Origin: Symbiodinium natans
Lineage: Eukaryota > Sar > Dinophyceae > Suessiales > Symbiodiniaceae
Direction of reading: 5' to 3'
DNA: 64,000 nt
Assembly: GCA_905221605.1 (NCBI GenBank)
Contig: CAJNDS010002545.1
Span: forward strand, 40,001-104,000
The translations under genes were made by a program, and so were the position numbers. The notes beneath the pieces were generated by a model. The model was not told where the DNA came from. It saw only the letters and a list, made by a program, of their open reading frames with translations, and did not search any database. This document shows, piece after piece, positions 1 to 12,000 of the stretch; the first letter of the stretch is position 1, and every line of letters starts with the position of its first letter.

Positions 1-47
1 CCGCGTCGATTCTTCGTCTAACCCACCCAGCCCAGCTTCCCCGGTAC

Positions 48-93
48 CTGCACAGGGGGCAGCCGCTGCCAGGCGCGCTGCTGGTCCAAAATG
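48..93 (-). CDS. Possible minus-strand exon at window edge
   Basis: Reads ILDQQRAWQRLPPVQ between CGCAG and GTACCGG. 46 bases. The gene probably continues beyond the left edge. Confidence 0.4.
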
Positions 94-926
94 CTGCGGG
101 TGGCCGGGGTTTAGGGTTTTTGAGGTTTAGGGTTTATAGGGCAATTCCGCCCTTTCCAAGAAGCGAAACGTGCCTCAACCTGCAACAAACCTCCAACCAC
201 GAACGAAGACTGCTTCCTGAAAAAAAACGCTCGCTTCGAAGATCTTCCCTGAAGCTCGAAATTCTCCCCCCCCGTTCAGAAACCCTGAACAGCCGATTGA
301 AACTAAAGCAAGATGAGCCGCCCCAAGCATCCTCGCGCCACCCCGAGACACAAAGAGGGCTACGGGTTCCGGGGTTCGGGTGTAGAATGACTTACGACTT
401 CGAGTTCAACCCCCGAGGCCCAAAACCCTAGAAGCCCGAAGTAAAACAAGCTTAAAGGCTTCAGGCATCTAGGTACGCCGCAAAGCCCGCAAGTCTACCA
501 GGATTGGATAGGATTGGTCAATTGGGCGCACTTGACAGCCCAACCCCTACAGGGTTTAGGGCTGAGGCAGGGTTCTGACAATCTGCACGGTATATACCCT
601 CAAGTGTAGGTAGTGGGTGAGGTAGGCACTCTTCCATTGTTCCTCACCTGATTGATTTATAAAAAAAAGGAACCCCGAACCCCAAAAAGGGCCAAAGCAG
701 GAAAAGGGCTCAAAGCGGGGACTGCAGGGCAACCCGTGGGGGGACCCAGGTCTAAACTGTAGGGATCCAGATGCTGGTTTAAGGTCTTAGGGGGATCCTT
801 ATGCTCTGCATTGCAAGACTCGCTCTGTGATCCTTTTAAGCTGCTCACACCGCTTCGCTGCTTGGAGCCCCCACAACAGGGACCAGGAGGATGCAAAACC
901 CCCCCCCCTGTCGCCAACCTACCTAC

Positions 927-972
927 CAGGCCTTGCCCTTGGCGGCCGTCGCAACACATCATCTTGAGCCAT
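927..972 (-). CDS. Possible minus-strand exon
   Basis: Reads MAQDDVLRRPPRARP after CACAAG and before GGTAGGTAGG, a donor-like sequence. Could belong to the kinase A tail or to another gene. Confidence 0.3.
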
Positions 973-999
973 CTTGTGGGAAGGTATCCCAACCATTTT

Positions 1000-2330
1000 C
1001 GGCAAAATGCAAAGATCCGTGTGGTTCATCTGTGCATGGAGCTGGTGAGTTGATGCTTCTGGCACCACCCTGAACTTTGCCGAGCACGACTCTGGGCATT
1101 CAGGAATGTTTGGCTTGAGAAGTTGTTGTCGTGTCAGCGAGTGCTCAACGTCTTCGTCGCCACACGCTGTTCGCTTGGTACCCATGATATCTCCAATGCC
1201 TTTTTCAATTAGTTGCTTTTCTGTGCATGGAGCTCGCAGCTGCGTGATTGTCGCCCCTGATTTTTTGTCTCGCTAGAACTAGAAATTGCAAGTGCCACCA
1301 GCGCCACCACTGCAACCCGTCTGAGCTTTACAATACTTTTAACATGTGCATCTCCCGCCTATGGGCTAGAATCCGGGATCCCAGCGTTCTACCCAAAGAG
1401 AATACCGAACAACTGCTACGCAGCTTTCCTCTGGTTATCTCAAACGCAGATGGCTTCATTACCAAACCTTTCAGCCCGCGGCCACATTAAGCCCTGAACC
1501 CTTGAAATCCTGCCCGGCGCGTGGCCTGAGAAGTAGAAGCACACTCAGATACACTCAGCCTCAGCTGACCCGCAAGCACCGGTGGCTCCCCAGGGCCTCC
1601 AATACCCCTGAACTAAAAGGAGTATATTCCCTAAAATATAAGAGACAAAAGAGGGTTCCTTCTCTAAGTTAAAGGAATGTTCCTTAATTAAGGGGTCTTG
1701 GAGTCTCTGGGGATCTTCTCGTGGTTTTGACGTGTCTGCAAGGCGCGAGCTTAGCATGTCTCCGGTATGTTTCTCAGGTCCCTCGAGCTTCTTGCAGGGA
1801 GTACATCCCTTCAAAGCAGCGAAACCCAAAAGAACTAAATTTGGCCACAAAGGGTCGCAAAGGAGGCATGGGTCTCTCCGATACTCTATGACATTCTTTC
1901 ACTTCTTGTAAAACAAGAGGAAACGCGGGATGTGCTTGACCTCAGACACTGCGAAGAAGGAGTTTATCACAATGTCGTGAGAAAGGAAGCACAAGGAAAC
2001 CACCGTACGATGTTCCAGATTCTAGCTGCAAACCCTAAACCCTAACCCTAAACCCTAAACCCTGTTTCGGCATGATTGGACTCTTGGACGTTCCTGCAGT
2101 CTTTGTGCAGCTGGCGGGGCTCGAGTTCTGGGCATTGCATGCGCACACCGCTGTCATGTGACATGACAGCATGACTCATGTCCCAGAAAGGAGCGACAGA
2201 AGAGTGAGGGTGCAAGAAAAAATAGGAATTGTAGGGGGACGTTTAGGGCTTCTCAAGGAGTTTGGAGGGATTTGGGCCGACCCTGAAACCGCTCCTGCAA
2301 GCACTCGGACTTCAACACCGGCAAGAGCCC
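1000..2330. other. No firm gene; weak minus-strand open frame
   Basis: A minus frame over 1020-1185 (DEDVEHSLTRQQLLKPNIPE) could be an exon. 2100-2160 is GC-rich and open on the minus strand. Short telomeric tract at 2036-2062. Otherwise nothing recognised. Confidence 0.5.
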
Positions 2331-2377
2331 CCTAAACCCTAAACCCTAAACCCTAAACCCTAAACCCTAAACCCTAA
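2330..2377 (-). repeat. Telomere-like array, CCCTAAA orientation
   Basis: About six heptamers. Further CCCTAAA arrays: 3069-3125, 3496-3569, 5487-5520, 5950-6058, 7817-7880, 7970-8026, 9803-9874, 10806-10877, 15728-15776, 17736-17822, 26313-26372, 55484-55554 and 60245-60306. Confidence 0.95.
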
Positions 2378-2386
2378 TTTTTCCAC

Positions 2387-2440
2387 CGCGGCGGATGGCC
2401 CCGAGGCCTGTTTCCGGCTTTGCGAAGCTGGCGCGGCTCT
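2387..2440 (-). CDS. Possible kinase A tail exon
   Basis: Reads SRASFAKPETGLGAIRRG after TAG, with a GT donor. GC-rich island between telomere-like arrays. Confidence 0.35.
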
Positions 2441-2501
2441 CTACATCCTGCTGAGCCCTCCCTACCACATGGGTTTACGAACAGAAGGGACCCTAGGCTT
2501 T

Positions 2502-2610
2502 AGGGTTCAGGGTTTAGGGTTTAGGGTGGGGGTTTACGAACAGAAGGGGCCCCTAAAGGAGTCCCCCAATTGTAGGGTTTAGGGTTTAGGGTTTAGGGCT
2601 TAGGGTTTAG
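2502..2610 (+). repeat. Telomere-like arrays, TTTAGGG orientation
   Basis: Two short arrays. Further TTTAGGG arrays: 3227-3296, 5667-5735, 6176-6242, 9036-9120, 9949-9987, 11358-11395, 17923-17990, 23143-23205, 23378-23444, 28208-28260, 28805-28870 and 33850-33945. Confidence 0.95.
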
Positions 2611-3154
2611 GGGAACATAGTCCCCCAAATGGGTGTTTCCGAAAATAAGGGGGTCCCACATCTCTTCAACAGAACATGAGGCCCTTGCATGCCCACGTGG
2701 ACCCCTTGGCAAAGGGCTTAGAGGACACAGGGAGCCGGTGGAGTGAAACTGCAGGGAAGGCAAACGTGAGAAGCTAGACGCTTACGCTTTCGAAAGCAGA
2801 CTTGCGGGAGGGTGCAGGACCTCGAAACCTTGGACTTTGGTGAATATGTACAGGGCGCTCGGCATGTTGTCATCTGCTGCGATGAAAAAAATGAAACATT
2901 AAACCACGATTTACAGGCCTCTGGGCAAGTAAAGTGCATCCCGTACGGCCGATCTCTGCTAGCAGGACTCCCCCTAACCCCTAAACCCTAAACCCCAAAC
3001 CACAAACCCTAAGCCCTCTCCAAAACAAAGCTCCAGATCATGCCGCTGACAAGCCGTGGATCATTCTTCCCTAAACCCTAAACCCTAAACCCTAAACCCT
3101 AAACCCTAAACCCTAAACCCTAAACCTTCAGAATCTGCCTTCCCGGGGCTGCAC

Positions 3155-3195
3155 CACGACACATCACGAAAACTCGCCGACCGGCGCTCCAGGCG
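3155..3195 (-). CDS. Possible kinase A tail exon
   Basis: Reads RLERRSASFRDV after AAAAAG, with a GT donor; basic with Ser residues. Flanked on both sides by telomere-like arrays of opposite orientation. Confidence 0.33.
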
Positions 3196-3604
3196 CTTTT
3201 TATGGATCAGGTTTTGGGTTTTTATGGGTTTAGGGTTTAGGGTTCTAGGGTTTAGAGTTTACGGTTTAGGGTTAGGGTTAAGGGTTTAGGGTTTTACGTT
3301 TAATCCAGAGGACGCAGTGTCGGCAAGCTCGTTCTGTCTACTGCCCCGAGCGAGAGTCTGTATGTACAGTCTGCGTCGGTAAACTTGACCTCCACCTATC
3401 AGCTCTCCTACAACTAAAAAACCTGAACCCCAAACTCCATAAACCCCGAACCCCTTAAAAACTCCTCTCCCTTCGAAGGTACCAAGAGGCCGTTACCCTA
3501 AACCCTAAACCCTAAACCCTAAACCCTAAACCCTAAACCCTGAACCCTAAACCCTAACCCTAAACCCTCATAGCGTAAGAGCACCAGGCCCAGAAAGCTC
3601 TCAC

Positions 3605-3660
3605 CGCGCCGCTTTGGGCATCGGCCGCGTGAGCCCGGCGGGCGCCACCGGGCCCTCAGT
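3605..3660 (-). CDS. Possible kinase A tail exon, Pro/Ala rich
   Basis: Reads TEGPVAPAGLTRPMPKAA between GTGCAG and a GTGAGA donor, the most canonical donor in this gene. Confidence 0.4.
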
Positions 3661-4369
3661 CTGCACCGGAAAGGTCTCTTGTTTGGAGGTTTACTTCAGT
3701 TCGGTTTTTAGGGTTTGGGGTTTGCAAACTAATTACTATACGCGCTGATGAGCTAAGACAACATTTTAGGACAGGAGCCAGCTTCGCAAGTCAATCGTTT
3801 GCTGGACGTCATTCGAGATTGTGCAGCTCTGGTGAGCGTATGTCCAGGCAAGCCGCTGGATCCACTGTGGTGTCGGTGTCGCGGGAGTCCTGATTGCACA
3901 GATGGGGCTACCGCCATGATTTCCAAAGCTTTTCTTGCAGTCTCTAGGGAGGTACATGGACACGTAGAGCAGCGATGGCTCTCAAACCGAGAAGGTGAGG
4001 AGGATTCCTTCCCGACTCCGTCCTGCTAGCAGGTCTACGAACCCAACAAGCCAACAAGTGGCGTGCCATGAACAGGTCACAGGGGCTTGTGCAGGATCAC
4101 GGGATCAAGACCCCAGAGCTTGAAACATTGCACGGCAAACGCCCCGCAAACACACCATTTTACTGCTTCCGAGTCCATGCAACCCCTAAAGCCTATAAAC
4201 CCAAAACCCCATTCGTGTTCCTTTGCGGCGATGATTGGAAATCTTTCAGACTTGCACCGGAAGCCCCCCAAGAAGGGCGCTACAAAATCTTGGCCCTCCA
4301 GGGAACTGAAGGCCCCCCTTGTTAGGGTTTACAGGCGGCAAAGGAAGTCGAAACCACCCATCCCACTTA

Positions 4370-4930
4370 TAGCTAAACCCCAGTGAACGCACCGGTTCAA
4401 GCGAAGGCGAAGAAAGCACGACCAAAACCGACATCCCCATTGAACGCTGTGGGCGGAAAGCTTGTTGAACAGCACCAAAGCATGGGTACAAACTCAGTTC
4501 CCCGAAGGAACGCTAGGGTCAACCTGGTCCTGACAACCAACTGAGATCAGGTATTCATTTTGGATTCCCCAATGAACGCCAAGGACATTTCAACCCACCC
4601 CCCCCCCCCCCCCCCTTCTTGAGACGGTTTTGGGCCATCCCCCCCTTTCCCCCTTCTCAAGAGACTCAAGAGCACTGTTTCTTGCGCAACCTGCGCTCTG
4701 CTGAGCGACACCTCACAACTTTTTTTTCTGGGCGGTAGCTCCTGTCTACTCATCGGCTCCTGGAGGTACTGAGCCGGGGGACGTGAGCTGTCTGTGGGAA
4801 TGGGGTGTGCAACCTCGCAAGACCAGAAGAACAACAACTGTCCCAGCTAAGCCTTGTCACTGTCAGAAAACATGATAAACGCGCCTATACTCAATATTTC
4901 TGATCCGTTTCCCCCCAATGAACGCCGGGC
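4370..4930 (+). repeat. Recurring CCCCARTGAACGC motif
   Basis: Copies at about 4378 (CCCCAGTGAACGC), 4435 (CCCCATTGAACGC), 4566 (CCCCAATGAACGC), and 4913 (CCCCAATGAACGC), with a weaker one at 4500. No gene is seen across 4030-5550; the region also has poly-C and poly-T runs. Confidence 0.7.
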
Positions 4931-5559
4931 GGTAACGCCTTCCCTGTTTTTTTCCCCCCAGTGATTTGCATCAAAAACAGTGACCGGTTTAAACTTTCAC
5001 GGTTCACAGTAGGGCTTAGGGTTTAGGGCTTAGGGTTTATTCAGATGTCTTCCCGAACCCAGGTCCTGGTCCGTTTCGCTCTCCATGAAACGAGCCTTCA
5101 AGGAGCGTCATGGTCTGGAATTTGCTGAAGCCACAAGTATAGGAGGGCCCTTAAAAACCTCTGAACAAATATTCCTGACTAGAATCCTCGTAAACCCAAT
5201 AAGTGAAATAAGCGAAAAAATGTAAGATGCCCCAAGGGCCTACCGAGACAAGGTCTCATAGCTGCCACTTGGGACAAGCTCTCAGTGCCCTCAGAATCGG
5301 AAAAGAAGAGGGAGCCGTTTTTTTGGTCTGTAGAGGGCTTCAAAGCGCGGGCCCTTAGCAACCCCAAGCCCCCTTCATCCCTTAATCCTGACCCCCTAAA
5401 CGCACCCCTAAACCCCTTAACCCCGATCCCCTAAACCCCTAAACTCCTTAACCCTTATCCCCCCCCCCAAACCCCTCAACCCCTCCATAAACCCTAAACC
5501 CTAAACCCTAAACCCTAAGCCCTAAAACCCTCAACCCCCAAACCCTGGACCCACCCCAC

Positions 5560-5621
5560 CAAGCTCTCCAGGCGCCTGCCGCCGCTGCTCCCAGCGTTGG
5601 TCGCGAGGCCGCGCGGCGGCC
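5560..5621 (-). CDS. Possible kinase A tail exon with RWEQRR
   Basis: One frame reads DQRWEQRRQAPGE. A similar ERWEQRRLAHAPAP is found at 17846-17893 in the copy B tail. Borders approximate. Confidence 0.4.
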
Positions 5622-6072
5622 CTTGGGCTCAGAATTTGGGAAATTTTCGAAAAGGGGTTTTGGGGGGTTTTAGGGTTTAGGGTTTAGGGGTTTAGGGTTT
5701 AGGGGACAGAGTTTATTTAGGGTTTAGGGTTTAGGGTTTTCAGGGAGGGGTTTAGGGGGTGAGGGCGGCTTAGGGGATTTAGGGGTTTAGGTATGTTAGG
5801 GGATTTCCGGGTGAAGGGGTTGAGGGTTTGAGGGGTTTTCGGGGGTGTAAAGGAGATAAGGGCTTAGGGGTTTAGGTGTTGAAGGTAAGTTTCGGGTTTA
5901 GGGTGTTTGTAGAGCCTGCATCCAGGACTCGGAAACATGTGAAATGTTTCCCTAAACCCTAAACCCAAAACCCCAAACCCTAAACCCTAAACCCTAGAAC
6001 CCTGAAACCCTAGAACCCTGAAACCCTGAAAACCCTAGAACCCTAAAACCCTAAACAGGGCAGTCCAGGCAC

Positions 6073-6125
6073 CCACTGCTGGAGTCGGAGACCGGTGGCG
6101 TCGGCACTTTCGCAGGGAGCCTGGC
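6073..6125 (-). CDS. Possible kinase A tail exon, Pro/Ser rich
   Basis: Reads ARLPAKVPTPPVSDSSS between CAG and a GT donor. Composition fits a disordered kinase tail. No copy B counterpart identified. Confidence 0.4.
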
Positions 6126-6740
6126 CTGCGGAGCACACTGAACTTTCCAAGCCTGGGGCTGCCTTTGAAGGTGGGGTTTAGGGTTTAGGGTTTAGGGTTT
6201 AGGGTTTAGGGTTTGGGGTTTGGGGTTTGGGGTTTAGGGTTTAAGGGCATTAGGGTCTCTTTGCAAGGTTGGGGGATTCCGAAAATAGGGGTACTCTCTT
6301 TGTGGGTCCTTTTGAGGGGATTCTATTCTATTTGGGGTAAAAAAAGGTGCACCCCTATTCTGGGAAATGCCCAGGTGGGCTGCTTTTGAAGGTTGGCAGT
6401 ACTTGCAGGGTAGGGTTTATAAGGTTTAGGGCTTCTGGGGACGTTTAGGGTTTACAAGGTTCTACTTGTAGGGTAAGGTAGGGCTTCTAAGGTTTGGGGG
6501 ATTCTAAGGTTTTGAGGGTTTACAGGATTCTAAGGCGCCCCCCTTGTAGTGAGCAAGCAATCTGGCTTCTTTCACACCCTGTTGGAAGGAAACTTGAGCA
6601 GGGCTCTCGTCCCTGTTCCAGATCTGCTTCCTGTTTCAGATCTGTTTCCTTCTGCAAAGAAACACATGGAGTAGAACACCAGAAGCCAAGTTCTTTTTTT
6701 GGGTAGCCCCTCCAAGTGAAGACCCTAATCCCTAAACCTT

Positions 6741-6828
6741 AAACCCCTAAACCCCTAAACCCCTAAACCCCTAAACCCCTAAACCCCTAAACCCCTAAAC
6801 CCCTAAACCCCTAAACCCCTAAACCCTC
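6741..6828 (-). repeat. Octamer variant array CCCCTAAA
   Basis: About ten uniform copies of CCCCTAAA, one base longer than the heptamer found everywhere else. Confidence 0.95.
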
Positions 6829-6856
6829 CCTGAACCCTAGATGGAGCTAGGCTGGC

Positions 6857-6898
6857 CTGCGGCCCCGCACTCGCTGGCCGTCTGCGCACACGCACGAC
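6857..6898 (-). CDS. Kinase A tail exon shared with copy B
   Basis: Reads VVRVRRRPASAGPQ in exactly 42 bases with a GC donor. Copy B has VVRIRSRPSSAGPQ in 42 bases at 19092-19133 with a GT donor, also downstream of its kinase domain. The conservation of residues and length makes this a true exon of both paralogues. Confidence 0.7.
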
Positions 6899-7043
6899 CT
6901 TGCATGGAGAGGGCACCCTTGAGCACCAGCAGCTCATATCCTCCCTATATGGCCTGTAAAGCCTCCCAGCCCTATGTAGACTCTCTGTGAACCTTCTATA
7001 GCGACCTTGTACATTGCGATAAGAGACAAGCCCTGATTACAAA

Positions 7044-7235
7044 TTGGGTCAAGATAGGTCAAGGGAGTCCGAACAGCCTCCGTCTCCCAAGGTGGCAGCG
7101 GCCGCGGTGCAGTATGAGGTTGGGCCTCGCACAACGGTTGTAGATATCTACGCGGTCGAAGGAGGCAAGGAGATTGAAAAGGGTTTTCTGTCCAGTGGGC
7201 AGGCACGGGCACCACAAATTGAAAGCAGGGGTTAA
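7044..7235 (+). CDS. Possible plus-strand ORF in a kinase A tail intron
   Basis: 63 residues including PKVAAAAVQYEVGPRTTVVD and AVEGGKEIEKGFL. Composition is protein-like but there is no other support. Confidence 0.22.
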   Translation: MGQDRSRESEQPPSPKVAAAAVQYEVGPRTTVVDIYAVEGGKEIEKGFLSSGQARAPQIESRG

Positions 7236-7914
7236 TTCGCAATCGGAGATCCGACCATGATACGCCAGCAACCTACGCATGAAGCTTAAGCCCTAAACCC
7301 AAGGCCCTATAAACTCCAAGCTTCTTATGAAAGGCATCATACATAGCCCCCCCAGGCCCATCCTACAGCCCAGGACATCGAACATCGAGGTGCATCCTTC
7401 TTGCGCTTGCAGCAACTGAAACTCAGTGAAACCCTCAACCCCAAACCTCTCAACCTCTAAACCCTAAACCCCTGAACCCCTGAACTCCAGGGCTTTTAGG
7501 CAGGGTGGTCTGGGTGGCGGGTGCCCGGGCGCTTTTGAAGTTTGAGGGTTTTGGGGTGAAACTGGCAGTAAGCAACGCCCCAAGAAACTCTCTAAACCCT
7601 CTAAACTCTATCTAAACCCTAAACCCTGCATCGAAACCCTAAAAACCCTTCAAGCGGGGCGTGCACCTTGTCCCACCCCCAGCCTCAACACCACACCTGA
7701 ACCCAGCTTAACTCACAAGATCCCCCCAACTCTCCCAAACCCTCCCCTAAGTTCAGGAGCGTGTGCATCCCTGGAGCCCTCAACCCCCCAAACCCTCCCC
7801 AACAGACCCGCACGACCCCCTAAACCCTAAACCCTAAACCCTAAACCCTAAACCCTAAACCCTAAATCCTAAACCCTACACCCTAACCCTGAAACCCCAG
7901 AGAACCAAGCCGAC

Positions 7915-7957
7915 CTCATGCTCCCGCCGTAGCGGCTCGCTCGGCCGCGCAGGCTCC
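7915..7957 (-). CDS. Possible kinase A tail exon
   Basis: Between AAAG and a GT donor one frame reads EPARPSEPLRREHE, polar and likely disordered. GC-rich against AT-rich telomeric arrays on both sides, as for the other exons here. Confidence 0.35.
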
Positions 7958-8445
7958 CTTTCATCAGATCCTAAACCCTAAACCCTAAACCCTAAACCCT
8001 AAACCCTAAACCCTAAACCCTAAACCCAGAGGCAGTAGTTGTAGGGCTGAGCCGTTGCGCCCTTCATAAAAAAGGGTTCCCCCCCGGCCATAAATAAGGC
8101 TCGTCCTCTGGCCCCCCCGTGTGTTGCAAGAGGTTCCCTCAAACTTAAGGGTGATCCAAGGGCTGACAAGTTCGGCCAGGCCATTTTTTCATAGATGTTT
8201 GTAGGGCTTTGCTTGCAATACTCTCCAAGTGCTGAGAGCTGAACAGGGGCGTCTCCACTCTCAACACACATCCTGCGCAGCAAGCCGAACGAAGCCCCCA
8301 AGAAGCCCCTAGAAGAGTGGTTCACAAGTAGCCAAGCCAAAGCCTTAACCATGTCTGAACATAGCGATACTGAACATACATGTCGAGCCCTACTTATAGG
8401 TACCCATGAACCTGAAAGTAGCGTCGCGACACGGAGGCCATCATC

Positions 8446-8562
8446 CCCCTGGGGTCCACGCGGGCCCAACGCCTCGGCCCACTTCGCCGCCGCAGAGTTG
8501 GCGCGGAGCTTGCCCGAGCGCGAGAGCCTCTCCAACGCGCTTTGCAAAGCCGCTTTGTGCAC
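8446..8562 (-). CDS. Possible kinase A tail exon, frame ambiguous
   Basis: All three minus frames are open here. The most protein-like frame is helical and starts VHKAALQSALERLSRSGK after ACAG, but the phase-2 donor of the preceding exon would call for another frame. The low end is approximate. Confidence 0.35.
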
Positions 8563-8963
8563 CTGTATGGGGGTTTACGAACATGGGGGAACCCAAATAT
8601 GAGCCCCCAAGTAGTAGGATTCCCTGAAGATGAGGACCCCAAGTACCCCTAATTTCGGAAATCCCCGTATGAGCACAACAAGGACCCATGCCAGCTTGTT
8701 CACTCTTCTTTCCTGGCGGTAGCTAGTGTTCAACAAGCACCAAGCGGCAGGATCAGGAATGCGCCTTCCTAGGGGGGGCTTTCCTCTCCCTCTCCCCAAC
8801 TAATGCCCCATAAGTTAGATCAACCCTCCTCTCTCCTAAGCCCTAAACCCTAAACCCTAAAACCCCAAAACCCAAAATCCCTAAACCCTAAAACCCTAAA
8901 AATACCCAAGCCCCCCCCCCCCCTTCATGTGAACAAAAATTCTGTGGGTCGCCCTCACGGCAC

Positions 8964-9014
8964 CTTCGGAGCAACGTTTCAGCCGAGGGCCGCTTGGCGG
9001 GATCGCGTGTTAGC
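8964..9014 (-). CDS. Kinase A exon 18, C-lobe end
   Basis: Reads LTRDPAKRPSAETLLR, the last kinase subdomain with its invariant Arg. GT donor. Copy B has DAQKRPSAETLL at 20343-20380. Confidence 0.88.
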
Positions 9015-12000
9015 CTCATGGCATTCAATGCGGTTTGGGGTTTAGGGTTTGGGGTTTGGGGTATAGGGTTTGGGGTTTGGGGTTTAGGGTTTAGAGTGTA
9101 GAGTTTAGTTACGGTTTAGGGCCTCATTCCTCCCCCCCCGACCCACCTTGGGACTCTCTCTGGGCACACCTACTAGTTGCCGAACTGTAGGTAAATCGAG
9201 TCCTAGGCATAGCCTCCTAAGCGCTCCAGAGATGTACCCTGCCCGATGTAGATTTATGTCAGTCTGAAGAGCCGCTCCGTATGACCCTCAACCCTAAACC
9301 CTAAACCCTAAACTCCGAAACCCTAAGCCCTAAACTCCTAAACCCTAAATCCGAAACCCTAAACCCCAAACCCTTGAACCCCGAATGGATGCTGAGTGGA
9401 AAGAAACTCAGAGCCTCTATCATCCTGGCCCTGGGCCGAGCATCCGAAACCCAAATAGGGTTACAAGTGTTTGTAGGGCTTGTAGGGATTTATAGGGTTA
9501 GGGTTGTGGTGACAGTTTTTTGAAAGAGTACCCTAAACCCTAAACCCTAAACCCTTTTAACTCCTTTGGGGAAGAATCCCGACAAGCCCCGCAGTCGCCG
9601 GGCGGCATGGACGAAACGATCTGTGAGAACTCCTGGCCGGAACATGCGCTCGAGCTTCGGGATCTGCCAGGGTTTAGGGTTTAGGGTTTTTAGGGGTGGT
9701 GTAGGGTTTATACCTCAGGGTTTCGTTTTTTTGGGCAGAATAGCCGCCTTGACTCTGTTCTCAGTTAGTGCGAATCTTGAGAGTGTACACTTGGGTCTAT
9801 AGTAAACCCTAAACCCCAAACCCTAAACCCCAAAACCTAAACCCTAAACCCTAAACCCTAAACCCTAAACCCTCGCAGCTTCTTGAGGCACCCTGCGCGC
9901 CTGCGGCCGGAAGGCGGGGATCGGCGCGTACCTTTTTGAAGGGCCAGGGTTTAGGGTTTAGGGTTTAGGGTTTAGGGTTTAGGGTTCAGCATCTCAAGTC
10001 CAAGCATTCACTAGTCAAGAAATTATTACTCCAGAAAAATCCCATCCGCCCGAAGAATCCCACAACCTTAAGAAAAATTTCACTTATGGAACGACCTTGC
10101 CCAATAAAAAAATGACCTTGCCCAATAAAAAATGACCTTGCCCAGTAAAAACATGACCTTGCCCAGTAAAAAAATGACCTTGCCCAGTAAAAAAATGACC
10201 TTGCCAGTTAAAAAATGACCTTGCCCAGAAAAAAATGACCTTGCCCAGTAAAAAAATGACCTTGCCCAGTGAAAAGATGACCTTGCCCAGTAAAAAGATG
10301 ACCTTGCCCAGTAACATTGTTACTGGGCAAGGTCATTTTTTACTGGGCAAGGTCGCTTTTTTTGACGAAACGACCTTGCCCAGTAAAACAATGACCTTGC
10401 CCAGCAAAAAAATTACCTTGCCCAGGAAAAAAATGACCTTGCCCAGTAACTCCATTATATATGAAAGAGAGGTTTAGGGTTAGGGTTTAGGGTTTAGGGT
10501 TTAGGGTTTAGGGTTTAGGGTTTAGGGTTTAGGGTTTAGGGTTTAGGGTTTAGGGTTTAGGGTTCGCGTTTGGAGGGTGCTTTCTGATGGGTGATTGTTG
10601 CTTGTTGTTTGGGCTTGCAGGTTTGGAGGGTTTGCGGAGTGACTTACTGGGATTGGAGAGCTCTTGGAGGTTTGCGGGGCTTCGGGCGCTTTGAGGCATA
10701 GGGTGTTACAAGGCCTATAGAATCCTAAGGGTCCATGTACCTAAATAGGGAATACCTGGGCCTTAACGTACTTCCTATTTCGGGACTTTGGGGCCCAAGT
10801 ATATAAACCCTAAACCCTAAACCCTAAACCCTAAACCCCTAAACCCTAAACCCCTAAACCCCAAAACCCCAAACCCTATAGGAAGCCAAGGGGCTGCCCG
10901 CGGAGCACGGCTGCAATGACATCCTGGCCCCCAGATTTCTAGGGCTTGACACTGAGCACCTGAGCACCTTAAACCCTTGAAGCTCTTCGAATCCCGACAA
11001 ACCCTAGAATCAGTTTTTTTACACGTACGTGTAAAAAAAACTAGTTCTCGGAATCCCGAGAAACCCTGGAAACGCTAGAAACCCTATAAGCCCTAGTACT
11101 TGAAGGATCGGGGGGCACGTATAACGTGGGGATATCAGTGCCCTAAGTAAGGTTACAGCCATAGTTACCCCCCACTTCGAACCCTACTCAGACGTACCCA
11201 TGAACCTCCACAAGCATACCCTTAATCCTATATACCCTTCTAAGCCCTTGAAGCCTAACAACGGCCCCCTAACAACCCTACATACACCTATCAGCTCTTG
11301 TTCAAGCCGAAGATGCCACAAACCCGGAAGCCCGACCTTAAGCCCTGAACCCACCCGTTTAGGGTTTAGGGTTTAGGGTTTAGGGTTTAGGGTTTTAGAG
11401 GCCACCATCCTGCAAGCTCTTGCCCTTGAAGGGCAGCTCCAAGGTCAGAAGCTCCTCAGCACAGCGCGGCAAGGGTTTAGCGGCTTTTAGGGTTTAGAGG
11501 GTTGTTTGGCTTGCAGGGTCTGTTTAGTCTAAAGGGTGTTAAGGGTTGGGGCTTTAAGGGCTTTAAAGGGGTTTAAAAAGGGGTTAAAGCTGCTAAGCTG
11601 TTACAAAAGCCTGGAGTAAAAGGCCACGGGTTCTGATTGCTTCGGCTTCGTGCGTTTGTGCACGGGCAGGTTCATCCCTTGTTGCAGATGACCTGCGAAG
11701 CCAGAGATAAAGCGCGCACTGTCTGTGAAACTCTCTCTCTCTCTCTCGTAAGCATGCGCTCCTAAAGCAGATCCGAGCTGCATAGAGCACGACTCCCAAG
11801 GACCAGATGTCGGTGGTGCTGGTGTACGTCTGCCCTGGAGAGTTTCAGGCACCCGGTCGATTGCATATTCAAAAACCCTAAACCCTATAGCTTAAACAAC
11901 CCTAAAGCCCTAAAAGCACACCAAACACGAAACCCGCAACAAGAGCAGACGTGAAACAAGTGGCGTCCTTTTGTGCCAACCGGCCCGCCTTCGATCATCT

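Noticed and set aside
1-3600. Chromosome end
   Set aside because: Telomere-type arrays occur in both orientations through the whole window and between coding exons, so they are interstitial.
4068-4491. Overlapping 64- to 99-residue frames on both strands
   Set aside because: No motif, no splice-consistent border, and both strands equally open.
10084-10477. Repetitive frames rich in LLGKVIF or MTLPSKK
   Set aside because: Translations of the 20-base minisatellite on either strand.
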